From Oscillospiraceae bacterium (lineage in GTDB: Bacteria; Bacillota; Clostridia; Oscillospirales; Acutalibacteraceae), in assembly GCA_003499325.1 (NCBI GenBank), contig DNIP01000136.1, positions 1-9,716 on the forward strand: 9,716 nucleotides of DNA, written 5' to 3'. Shown piece after piece: positions 1 to 6,371 of this stretch. Every line of letters starts with the position of its first letter. Within the stretch, counting starts at the first letter, position 1. Position numbers and translations under genes: made by a program. Below the pieces are notes generated by a model. The model had not been told where the DNA came from, did not search any database, and saw only the letters and a program-made list of their open reading frames with translations.

Positions 1-13
1 ATGAGGTGTTTTG

Positions 14-1327
14 ATGGAAATGTACCAATTTGTCATCCTCTGTCTGCTCGCGCTGATCGGCATTATCGCCGTGATCGCCGCGATCGTTATTATTCCCAAA
101 AAGAATAATAACAGCAGTGAGGAGATCGCGCAGCTGCGTGCGGAGATCGAAAAAACGTCGCAGATGACGATGAATCATACGAACGAACAGATCGCCGCCC
201 TGCGCACCGAGGTCGTCACCTCCACCCAGAATTCGGTCAAGAATATGGGCGAGATGATCGCGACCAATCAGCAGAGCTTTTCCGCTTCTCAAAGCGAGAA
301 GCTCGGCCACTTTGAAGATCGTTTAAAAACCTTCTCACTCGAGAATGAGCAGAAGCTCGAGAATATCCGCCGCTCGATGGAACAGAAGCTCAGCGACATC
401 CGCGACGACAACAACAAGCAGCTGACCGAGATGCGCACCACCGTGGATGAAAAGCTCCAAAAGACGCTCGAAGAAAAGATGAACCGCAGCTTTGCGCTGG
501 TCAGCGAACGCCTCGAGCAGGTGTACAAGGGTCTGGGCGAGATGCAGACCCTCGCGGTCGGCGTCGGCGACCTGAAGAAGGTGCTTTCCAACGTCAAGAC
601 CCGCGGCATTGTCGGCGAGATCCAGCTCGGCAATATCCTCGAGGAGATCCTCACCCCCGACCAGTACGACACCAACGTCGCCACCAAGAAGGGCTCGCGC
701 GAGGTGGTTGAATTCGCCATCAAGCTGCCCGCGCGCGACGACGGCTTCATCTATCTGCCGATCGACTCCAAGTTCCCCGGCGACAGCTACGCCGCCCTGC
801 GCGACGCATATGACAGCGGCTCCAAGGAGACGGTCGACGCCGCGGCAAAGAACCTGATCAACACCATCCGCCGCGAGGCGAAGGATATCCGCGACAAGTA
901 TATCGATCCGCCGAACACCACCGAATTCGCCGTGATGTTCCTGCCCTTTGAGGGCTTGTACAGCGAGGTGGTCAACCGCGGCATGGTCGAGGTACTCCAG
1001 CGCGACTACAAGGTGAATATCGCGGGGCCTTCCACAATGGCGGCGCTGCTCAACTCGATCCAGATGGGCTTCAAGACCCTTGCCGTGCAGAAGCGATCGG
1101 CGGAGGTATGGAACCTCTTGGGATCGGTCAAAAAGGAATTCGAGACCTTCAACACCGTGCTTGTCGCGACGCAGACAAAGCTCGATCAGGCGAACAAGGA
1201 GCTGGATAAGCTCGTCGGTGTGCGTACCCGACAGATCACCCGCAAGCTCAGCGCCGTAGAGAGCAACGACACCCCGATCGAAGCGTATTTTTCTAATTTA
1301 GAAAATAATATTGACGGCGAGAATTGA
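14..1327 (+). CDS. rmuC: DNA recombination protein RmuC
   Basis: RmuC family protein, linked in E. coli to limiting inversions at short inverted repeats; the domain is distantly related to nucleases and its biochemistry is poorly defined. Seen here: an N-terminal membrane helix (about residues 4-28), a long charged, Gln-rich coiled coil (about 35-165), then the RmuC domain (about 175-415) with the family hallmarks KTRGIVGEIQLGNILEEIL, LPIDSKFP (about 248-255) and the C-terminal GVRTRQITRKL. The length of 437 aa is normal. In-frame starts are TTG at 11 and ATG at 14 and 20. I chose ATG 14 because GAGGTG at 3-8 lies 5 nt before it. A stop triplet TGA at 2-4 suggests an upstream gene may end right here. 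The next gene is sigG, 64 bp downstream, separated by a strong stem-loop. Predicted location is the cytoplasmic membrane with the domain facing the cytoplasm. Confidence 0.93.
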   Translation: MEMYQFVILCLLALIGIIAVIAAIVIIPKKNNNSSEEIAQLRAEIEKTSQMTMNHTNEQIAALRTEVVTSTQNSVKNMGEMIATNQQSFSASQSEKLGHFEDRLKTFSLENEQKLENIRRSMEQKLSDIRDDNNKQLTEMRTTVDEKLQKTLEEKMNRSFALVSERLEQVYKGLGEMQTLAVGVGDLKKVLSNVKTRGIVGEIQLGNILEEILTPDQYDTNVATKKGSREVVEFAIKLPARDDGFIYLPIDSKFPGDSYAALRDAYDSGSKETVDAAAKNLINTIRREAKDIRDKYIDPPNTTEFAVMFLPFEGLYSEVVNRGMVEVLQRDYKVNIAGPSTMAALLNSIQMGFKTLAVQKRSAEVWNLLGSVKKEFETFNTVLVATQTKLDQANKELDKLVGVRTRQITRKLSAVESNDTPIEAYFSNLENNIDGEN

Positions 1328-1334
1328 TTTAGCA

Positions 1335-1364
1335 GAATGAAAGCATCCCTTCGTGACCATACTA
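1335..1364 (+). promoter_or_regulatory. Predicted SigG-type promoter of sigG
   Basis: A -35 element GAATG (1335-1339) is followed after 18 nt by a -10 element CATACTA (1358-1364). This fits the Bacillus SigG consensus as I remember it (GHATR, about 18 nt, CATWHTA), which implies sigG autoregulation as known in Bacillus. Transcription should start near 1370-1372, giving a leader of about 20 nt that still holds the ribosome binding site GGAGGG (1381-1386). I see no good sigma-A hexamers here. Confidence 0.65.
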
Positions 1365-1393
1365 TAGGCAGTATGGAAGCGGAGGGATTTTTT
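1345..1393 (+). promoter_or_regulatory. Stem-loop with T-tract masking the sigG ribosome binding site
   Basis: The outer stem 1345-1354 pairs with 1379-1388 (10 pairs, two of them G-U). A 2x2 internal loop follows (GA / AA), then the inner stem CCATACT (1357-1363) with AGTATGG (1370-1376) and a 6-nt loop ATAGGC. A run of T follows (1389-1393), so the element looks like an intrinsic terminator for rmuC. Its 3' arm contains the whole sigG ribosome binding site and its T-tract overlaps the TTG start. Its 5' arm and inner stem contain the -10 box of the predicted SigG promoter, so RNA started there cannot form the stem. Confidence 0.7.
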
Positions 1394-2174
1394 GCAGTAT
1401 CATAAGGTCGAACTGTGCGGCGTGGATACCGCGCGACTGCCTGTATTGAACGAAGAACAAAAACGAGAATTACTCCTCAAAATGCGTGACGGAACAGAGA
1501 AGGAACGCAAAAAGGCAAGGGAAGAGATGATCAACGGTAACCTGCGGCTGGTGCTCAGCGTGATCCAGCGCTTCACCGGCAGAGGCGAGAACCTCGATGA
1601 TCTCTTTCAGGTCGGTGTGATCGGACTGATCAAGGCGATCGACCACTTCGACGTCAGTTTAGATGTGCGCTTCTCCACCTACGGCGTGCCGATGATCATG
1701 GGCGAGCTGCGCCGCCATCTGCGCGACAGCGGCAGTCTGCGGGTCTCGCGATCGATGCGCGACACCGCCTACCACGCGATGAAGGCGAAGGAGGAGCTCA
1801 CCGTGAAGCTCAACCGTGAGCCGACCGTGGAGGAGATCGCCGCCGCGATCGGCACCGATAAGGAAAGCGTTGTTTTAGCGCTCGAGGCGATCGTCGAACC
1901 CGTGTCGTTATATGAGCCCGTCTTTTCCGACGGCACCGACACCGTCTATGTGATGGATCAGGTGGGGGACAAGAGCGACGATCGCGACTGGCTCGAGGAG
2001 CTCGCCTTTAAGGAAGCGCTCAAAAAGCTCAGCGACCGTGAAAAGCGGATCCTCTCCCTGCGCTATTTCCGCGGCAAGACCCAGACCGAGGTCGCCGAGG
2101 AGATCGGGATCAGTCAGGCGCAGGTCAGCCGCATCGAAAAGGGCGCGATCGACAGCATCAAAAGGGAGTTATAA
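1392..2174 (+). CDS. sigG: RNA polymerase sporulation sigma factor SigG
   Basis: Late forespore-specific sigma factor of the sigma-70 family, which directs RNA polymerase to SigG-dependent spore genes after engulfment. Diagnostic for SigG rather than SigF is the N-terminal KVELCGVDTARLPVL block (residues 5-19). Region 2 spans about 47-112, with NLRLVLSVIQRF, DDLFQVGVIGLIKAID and RFSTYGVPMIMGELRRHLRD. Region 3 is at about 118-175. Region 4 is at about 205-255, with the helix-turn-helix TQTEVAEEIGISQAQVSRIE. The length of 260 aa matches the Bacillus protein. The start is TTG at 1392, 5 nt after GGAGGG (1381-1386); from this codon the N-terminus aligns with SigG without a gap. The weak start codon and the RBS-masking stem-loop suggest expression is kept low until SigG transcribes its own gene. 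The usual upstream neighbours spoIIGA and sigE are not adjacent; rmuC takes that place. Confidence 0.96.
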   Translation: MQYHKVELCGVDTARLPVLNEEQKRELLLKMRDGTEKERKKAREEMINGNLRLVLSVIQRFTGRGENLDDLFQVGVIGLIKAIDHFDVSLDVRFSTYGVPMIMGELRRHLRDSGSLRVSRSMRDTAYHAMKAKEELTVKLNREPTVEEIAAAIGTDKESVVLALEAIVEPVSLYEPVFSDGTDTVYVMDQVGDKSDDRDWLEELAFKEALKKLSDREKRILSLRYFRGKTQTEVAEEIGISQAQVSRIEKGAIDSIKREL

Positions 2175-2181
2175 TGCGGAA

Positions 2182-2229
2182 AACCGCCCTGCCGAATGAT
2201 CGACAGGGCGGTTGTTATATTTTTATCTT
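2182..2229 (+). terminator. Intrinsic terminator after sigG, possibly bidirectional
   Basis: A perfect 10-bp stem AACCGCCCTG (2182-2191) with CAGGGCGGTT (2204-2213) and a 12-nt loop begins 8 nt after the sigG stop and is followed by a T-rich tract (2211-2229). On the minus strand the same stem is followed by only four T, so it may stop the convergent beta-helix gene less efficiently; that gene ends at 2250 and no other hairpin lies between. Confidence 0.88.
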
Positions 2230-2249
2230 TTTGTGCCGGTCTGTTGTAC

Positions 2250-4370
2250 TTATCTTCTTGCTCCGCTCAGACCCCATGCGAATTCCGCGACTACTTTTCT
2301 GGCGTCGTAACCGGTGGTGCAGCGGTTGTTGCTGCCGCTGTTGCCCCAGTGGTAAGCGATGTCATCGCAGTGACCGCAGAAGTTTTCGACCAAGACGGCA
2401 GCGCCTCTGCCGGAGGTGTTGTTGGTGAAGGTGCAGTTCTTGATGCTGTGAGCATTTCCGTCGATCAGATCGATCCTGACCGCACCGCCGACGTTTTTGG
2501 AGCTGTTGTTGTCAAAGGTGCATCTCTCGATGATCTGAGTGTAGTTTTGGCCGCAGCACCAAACAGCGCCCGCCTGATCGTTGGTCATGTTGCCGGTGAA
2601 GGTGCAGTCGTAAAGTTTGAGTGCGTTTGCTGCGATCGCACCGCCGGCGCCCTTTGGCCCGTATTGGTTGCTGTTTTCGGAAGTGTTATTTTCAAAGGTA
2701 CAGTTCTTACAGATCACGCTTTTGGCGTCGATCGCGCCGCCGCAGCCTTGCATCGCTTTGTTGCCTTTGAAAGTGCAGTTCTCGAAGGTGGGGTAATTGA
2801 TAGAGGGCAGGTAGAAGGCGCCGCCGGACACGTCGGACTTGAGATTATTGAACTCAGAGTTGGTGACCTTGATATTTGCAGTGACGGAAAAGACTTGGAT
2901 CCTGCCGCAGTTTTCGACCTTGCATTTGTCCATAACGAGCCACTGACTCTTTGTGGAGCCGGTGTTGAGGTTGATCGCTGCGTTGGCAGTGTTGCGGATC
3001 GTCACGCTTCTCAGAGTAACGGAATTGAGGTCTCTGTTTATTTCGTCAAAAGCTACCGAGCCGCCGATGATCGTACCGTTCGTGACGATTATGTTCGCCC
3101 TGTCGTTCATGGCGAAGATGATGGTGTTTTTGTTTGCGGAGCAGTCGAGGGTATGACCGTTGAGGTCGAATCTGACTGTTCTGCCCAGGTCGACGTGGAA
3201 TCCGCCGTAGTTGCAAAATCCATAGTTTGTATCGGAGAGATTGTCGATGTTGAAGCCTTTGTTGGCGTCTGCTTTGACGTCGCCGTTGAGGGTGATGACG
3301 TACCTAGTGCTCGCCTTAAAGGATTGCGCCCATGCTTCGGCAAGGGTGTGGAAGCCCTTGACACATTTGCCGCCAACGGGGGTAAGGATCTCAGCGGTTG
3401 CCTGCATGAAGTCGCCGTTGTTGTTGTTTTCTTCGATAACGCTCTTGTAGATATCGTTGACGGAAGAGAGAGAATCCGTCAGGTCTTTTGCAAAACTCTC
3501 GAAGTAGGCGTAGGGCTGCTCGTTGTCGTTTGCCTCGTAGATACCGTTCTTGATCTCATACTCTCTGACCTTGTAAGCCATGTTGTTGAGGGTGAGGATG
3601 GTGAAGTAATCGAGTGTGACGTTCGCTTCCATGAGCTCGATCTCTTCGTTGATGTTGTTGAGGTATTCGAGAAAGTCGGGAGAGGTCGCCCAGTCGTGCG
3701 CGGTCTCTTTGTAATTGGCAAGGATCTTGTTCATGAGGTACTCGGAGGTAACGCGGTAGCCGGAGCGATAATCTGTAGAGGAACGAACGCCTTTGATATA
3801 TTCTACCATTCTGTTGAAGTTCTTTTCCAGAGCGGAGAGGTCGCAGGAGGACTGGGAAAGAATCTTGTTGTAGGTTTTATAGGTGGTGTTGTCGATCACG
3901 CCTTCACCGGGGGTGGTGATATTGGCGTCGAACTGTCTGATCTTCCTGACCGCTGCCTGACAGTCGTCGCTGATGCTGTCCGCTTCAAGGCGGAAGTCCT
4001 TTGAGTCGATGTTGGAGTTGATGAGTCTGAGGTTTTTCATCTCTTCGTCGTGATAGCTCTCGAGCTTGCTTGAAAGATTGTCGAGCTTATCAAGCACATC
4101 CTGGATCGTGGGAGAGTTGTCGTCTTCGTCGAAAAGCAAGCCGAGAAGAAAGTTGACGCCTTTTTTGAGCACCGTGTTAACGATGCCTTCTTCGGTGACA
4201 GCGTCGATCGCTTTTTCTGCACCGTTGGACGCTGCTTCTTTGATAATCCTTTTGTAGTCGATCTCAAGTGCCGAAGCAGAGGTTGTCGCGCATGCGCTGA
4301 ACAAGGAAAAAAGTGTAATGACAGATAATACAGTTGCAATGATTCTGGTTTTGATGGTTCTTTTTTTCAT
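2250..4370 (-). CDS. Exported right-handed beta-helix protein with PMP-like repeats
   Basis: Predicted surface or secreted protein of 706 aa; no specific function recognised. A signal peptide covers residues 1-35 (KKRTIKTR, hydrophobic core, likely signal peptidase I site after ASA). Residues about 36-330 look almost wholly alpha-helical, with a hydrophobic patch GVNFLLGLLF (71-80) and heptad-like segments near 88-125. From about 355 a beta-helix begins, with FDLNGHTLDC (401-410) and a TNGTIIGG turn. Five C-terminal repeats join FxxN to a GGA[IV]-like motif: F534/GGAI 544, F559/GGAI 576, F591/AGAV 600, F619/GGAV 628, F648/GAAV 656. This is the Chlamydia polymorphic membrane protein signature. 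There is no LPXTG anchor. ATG at 4370 was chosen because AGAAAGGG lies 9 nt upstream; a TTG at 4379 overlaps that region. The helical half recalls pore-forming or stalk domains (inference). Probably an adhesin or cell-surface binding protein. Confidence 0.85.
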   Translation of the reverse strand: MKKRTIKTRIIATVLSVITLFSLFSACATTSASALEIDYKRIIKEAASNGAEKAIDAVTEEGIVNTVLKKGVNFLLGLLFDEDDNSPTIQDVLDKLDNLSSKLESYHDEEMKNLRLINSNIDSKDFRLEADSISDDCQAAVRKIRQFDANITTPGEGVIDNTTYKTYNKILSQSSCDLSALEKNFNRMVEYIKGVRSSTDYRSGYRVTSEYLMNKILANYKETAHDWATSPDFLEYLNNINEEIELMEANVTLDYFTILTLNNMAYKVREYEIKNGIYEANDNEQPYAYFESFAKDLTDSLSSVNDIYKSVIEENNNNGDFMQATAEILTPVGGKCVKGFHTLAEAWAQSFKASTRYVITLNGDVKADANKGFNIDNLSDTNYGFCNYGGFHVDLGRTVRFDLNGHTLDCSANKNTIIFAMNDRANIIVTNGTIIGGSVAFDEINRDLNSVTLRSVTIRNTANAAINLNTGSTKSQWLVMDKCKVENCGRIQVFSVTANIKVTNSEFNNLKSDVSGGAFYLPSINYPTFENCTFKGNKAMQGCGGAIDAKSVICKNCTFENNTSENSNQYGPKGAGGAIAANALKLYDCTFTGNMTNDQAGAVWCCGQNYTQIIERCTFDNNSSKNVGGAVRIDLIDGNAHSIKNCTFTNNTSGRGAAVLVENFCGHCDDIAYHWGNSGSNNRCTTGYDARKVVAEFAWGLSGARR

Positions 4371-4441
4371 GATGCACAACCCTTTCTGCTTTGATATGAT
4401 GTCGAGCCGTTCGATTATGATAGCTCTCGTTTGATTGCAAT

Positions 4442-4480
4442 ATTATAATAGTATAACTTTCCCCTTTTGCCTATATGCAA
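4442..4480 (-). promoter_or_regulatory. Weak candidate promoter of the beta-helix gene
   Basis: Reading the minus strand, overlapping -10-like boxes TATACT (4455-4450) and TATAAT (4447-4442) lie about 70-85 nt before the start codon. The best -35 is TTGCAT (4480-4475), 19 nt from TATACT, which is longer than optimal. The poor -35 leaves room for an activator. No clear repeat resembling the one before the 799-aa gene is present. Confidence 0.35.
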
Positions 4481-4493
4481 TCGCGTGACGTTC

Positions 4494-4559
4494 TGTAGCC
4501 TAAGCAACAGTTGGAGCGGAAAGTGTAAATAAAGCTACAAACAAGAGAAAAATGTAGCC
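4494..4559. repeat. TGTAGCC direct repeats with an inverted copy between
   Basis: TGTAGCC occurs at 4494-4500 and 4553-4559, and its complement GCTACA at 4534-4539 (and again at 4806-4811). The copies at 4534 and 4553 can form a 6-bp hairpin with a 13-nt loop; on the minus strand it is followed by a T-rich stretch. This could be a weak terminator or protein-binding sites, or chance. Confidence 0.3.
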
Positions 4560-4595
4560 ACGCTGTGAGGGCGGAAACAGAAAAATGCGCCCCCA

Positions 4596-4610
4596 AAGGG
4601 CAATGCCCTT
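4596..4610. repeat. Short GC hairpin
   Basis: AAGGGC (4596-4601) and GCCCTT (4605-4610) form a perfect 6-bp inverted repeat around AAT. There is no T-tract on the plus strand, so it is not a convincing terminator there. It sits inside the possible dispersed repeat or decayed sequence. Confidence 0.4.
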
Positions 4611-4762
4611 AACAGAGTATTTCAAAACCGATTAAAGCTGTTAATATTAAAATGAGATAATGTGCTTTAAGCTGCTTCGGCGCAGCCTCAGAAGGACATC
4701 TTGTCGCCTTTGCTTCCATCAATTGACGAAAAAAGATTCACGTGCCTGAACTTCGGCGTACC

Positions 4763-4791
4763 TTGACTTTCTGATACGATTTTTGTATAAT
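4763..4791 (+). promoter_or_regulatory. Consensus sigma-A promoter upstream of the kinase operon
   Basis: TTGACT (4763-4768), a 17-nt spacer and a perfect TATAAT (4786-4791). Predicted transcription start is near 4798, about 267 nt before the kinase start codon, so the leader is long. I see no other good promoter between the downstream terminator and the kinase. Confidence 0.75.
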
Positions 4792-4800
4792 TAATACAAA
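4782..4800. promoter_or_regulatory. Inverted repeat over the -10 box (candidate operator)
   Basis: TTTGTAT (4782-4788), a 5-nt centre AATTA and ATACAAA (4794-4800) form a perfect 7-bp inverted repeat overlapping the TATAAT and the likely start site. This position suits a repressor that blocks RNA polymerase. AT-rich inverted repeats do occur by chance. Confidence 0.45.
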
Positions 4801-4817
4801 TTTCTGCTACAACGCTT

Positions 4818-4833
4818 TCGCAATATCGCAATA
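4818..4833 (+). repeat. Tandem octamer TCGCAATA x2 in the leader
   Basis: TCGCAATA occurs twice without a gap (4818-4825, 4826-4833). It begins right after the segment that can pair with the terminator arm, so it might be a protein or RNA contact site. Two copies only; chance is possible. Confidence 0.4.
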
Positions 4834-4988
4834 GATGCTAAAGGGAATGATTAGAAATTAGTATTAACCGCAGAATAAAGGATCGTTTGTCGACGAGGGA
4901 GCCAAGGCAATTTAGCTCCCGGTGGGCGGTCGGAAATTTGTTTTTATTTACGTGATAACGCCGTTATGTTGCGTTTAATATTTTTCAG

Positions 4989-5021
4989 CACAGGCGTTGT
5001 ATGATTCGGCCTGTGTTTTTT
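4989..5021 (+). terminator. Intrinsic terminator in the kinase leader
   Basis: A perfect 7-bp stem CACAGGC (4989-4995) with GCCTGTG (5009-5015), a 13-nt loop and six T (5016-5021). It lies 43 nt before the kinase start codon with no room for another promoter, so transcription of the operon must pass through it, which implies conditional termination. Confidence 0.75.
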
Positions 5022-5064
5022 GCTTTAAAAACGGATCACCGCGCGGCGGAAAGGGGTCAATCCT

Positions 5065-6351
5065 ATGGGACAAAATAACGAAATCTATATGTCTATTGAA
5101 ATATGGGGCGTTTTTTTTAGCCTGATTGCCGCCCTGACGATCTTCCTTACCAGACATTTTGACAAGTCAGGCTCACGCAAGCTGATGCTGGCGCTGCTGT
5201 GCTCGGCGGCGCTGATGATCAGCGACTGCGCGTCGATCTATTTTCGCGGCAACACGACGCAGCCGGCGCTTTCGATCGAGAGATGGTCTACGTTTGCCGT
5301 GTATTTTTTCAGCTTTCTGATCATACCGCTGTCGGCGCAATATGTTTCCCAGATCATATACAAGCGCTCCGGCGGCTTCAAGCTGTATTGGGAGCTGATA
5401 GAATGGGGCGTTTTCATCGTCGGCGCGCTGTTGCTGATCGCCAATGAGTTTTATCCTTATATTTACCGTATCGACGAAATGGGCAGATATATGCGTATGC
5501 CGTATTTCTTCTGGTTGCCGAGCTTTATCGGGTTAACGGGTCTGTTGACAACGCTCGCGGTAGCGCTGCAATACAGTAAATATATGCTGCTTGTCGAGAG
5601 AGCGGCTGTCGTATCCTTCCTGACGCTCCCCCTGATCGGCATCATTATCAAGCTGTTCTATCCCGAAACGCCCTTTGTCACGCTCGCTATCGTAATTTCT
5701 GTCATCATCCTGTTTATCTCCTATGAAACAAGCTATGTACATTTTCTTGTAGAAGAGGAAAAGAGATTAGGTGAAGAAAAGCTCAAGCTCGTCAATCAAC
5801 AGATGAAGCCGCATTTCATCTTCAACACGCTGACGCTCATCAGGTACCAGTGCCTCACCGCTCCGCAGGAAGCGGCTCAGACCGTTGCGGAGTTCTCGAA
5901 TTACCTCAGGGGTATCACCGACTATCTGACGGATAACGATAACATTTCTCTTGAGGCTGAGCTCGATATCGTAAAGAACTATCTGCGTATCCAGTCAAAG
6001 CGCTTCGGCGACAGGATCAAGATCGAATATGACGTCAAAGAAACGGATTTTGACGTTCCGCCGTTTTCCGTCCAGACATTAGTGGAAAACGCCGTGCATC
6101 ACGGCTTCAAGAGCGGTCAAATCGAACAGGGACTCGTCAAGGTATCCGCGAAAAAAAGCGGAGATAAATACGTCGTGACCGTCGAGGATAACGGCGTGGG
6201 CTTTGATACAAGCGAGCTGAAGAACAAGAACAAAAACTCTGTCGGTATCGTGAATACCAAAAACAGGGTAGAGATCATGTGTAAGGGCGAGCTGATCATC
6301 GAAAGCGAGCCGGGAAAAGGCACACGGGCGACCATCGTGATTCCCGAATAA
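5065..6351 (+). CDS. Multi-TM sensor histidine kinase, LytS/YesM type
   Basis: Membrane sensor kinase of 428 aa that should autophosphorylate and pass phosphate to the regulator encoded 20 nt downstream. About seven hydrophobic segments occupy residues 11-222 (roughly 11-29, 39-59, 72-96, 112-127, 148-168, 178-198 and 203-221) with no large extracellular domain, so the signal is probably membrane-borne or a small molecule. A short linker (225-245) leads to a His_kinase (PF06580-like) H-box QMKPHFIFNTL with phosphoacceptor H250. The ATPase domain has an N-box LVENAVHHG (339-347), G1 box EDNGVGFD (374-381) and a G2-like VGIVNTKNRV (393-402). All catalytic motifs look intact. The start ATG lies 8 nt after AAGGGG (5051-5056). 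Expression probably depends on the consensus promoter at 4763 and read-through of the leader terminator. Confidence 0.92.
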   Translation: MGQNNEIYMSIEIWGVFFSLIAALTIFLTRHFDKSGSRKLMLALLCSAALMISDCASIYFRGNTTQPALSIERWSTFAVYFFSFLIIPLSAQYVSQIIYKRSGGFKLYWELIEWGVFIVGALLLIANEFYPYIYRIDEMGRYMRMPYFFWLPSFIGLTGLLTTLAVALQYSKYMLLVERAAVVSFLTLPLIGIIIKLFYPETPFVTLAIVISVIILFISYETSYVHFLVEEEKRLGEEKLKLVNQQMKPHFIFNTLTLIRYQCLTAPQEAAQTVAEFSNYLRGITDYLTDNDNISLEAELDIVKNYLRIQSKRFGDRIKIEYDVKETDFDVPPFSVQTLVENAVHHGFKSGQIEQGLVKVSAKKSGDKYVVTVEDNGVGFDTSELKNKNKNSVGIVNTKNRVEIMCKGELIIESEPGKGTRATIVIPE

Positions 6352-6371
6352 AATGATCGGAGAAAATGAGT

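Larger units (their letters stand above)
4380..4762. other. Non-coding gap, left part; possible repeat or decayed sequence
   Basis: No convincing gene. The minus strand has a 36-aa reading frame (4719-4609) starting MEAKATRCPSEAAPKQL with a hydrophobic end, but no ribosome binding site. A second open frame on the same strand (4631-4500, no ATG, ending in a hydrophobic stretch and TVA) follows in a different register, as in a decayed gene or a dispersed intergenic repeat. Also present are a small hairpin at 4596-4610, the palindrome TTAATATTAA (4641-4650), a GCTGC/GCAGC hairpin at 4671-4686 and repeated TGTAGC motifs. Confidence 0.4.
4797..5021 (+). ncRNA. Structured leader RNA ending in a terminator (attenuator or riboswitch-like candidate)
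   Basis: Between the consensus promoter and the kinase gene the leader shows several nested pairings. A closing helix pairs 4797-4806 with 4931-4940 (eight Watson-Crick pairs, then U-G and G-C). Inside are TTCTGC (4802-4807) with GCAGAA (4870-4875), CGAC (4891-4894) with GTCG (4929-4932), and GGGAGC (4897-4902) with GCTCCC (4915-4920). These cannot all form together. A separate segment 4808-4817 can pair with 4992-5001 (ten pairs, one G-U), invading the 5' arm of the terminator, so an antiterminated state is possible. The alternative is a free-standing small RNA of about 220 nt. It matches no riboswitch class that I can recognise. Confidence 0.5.

Noticed and set aside
2196..4004. 602-aa open frame on the plus strand opposite the beta-helix gene
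   Set aside because: It is the antisense shadow of the minus-strand gene, which has a signal peptide, an RBS and clear repeats; the plus-strand product is low-complexity and Val/Ala/Gly-rich with no RBS and overlaps the sigG terminator.
4270..4300. Possible lipobox cysteine in the beta-helix signal peptide (LFSAC)
   Set aside because: Phe at -3 is atypical for a lipobox and a good signal peptidase I site (ASA) follows a few residues later.
4660..4749. 29-codon plus-strand frame starting MCFKLLRRSLRR
   Set aside because: Arg-rich, weak upstream Shine-Dalgarno and no family resemblance; probably chance in the intergenic patch.
5033..5048. ACCGCG resembling the T-box antiterminator core
   Set aside because: It lies downstream of the terminator rather than upstream, and no T-box specifier domain or AGGGUGG context is present.
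4975..5157. 60-aa minus-strand open frame across the kinase start
   Set aside because: It overlaps the leader terminator and the kinase N-terminus and has no RBS or coding character.
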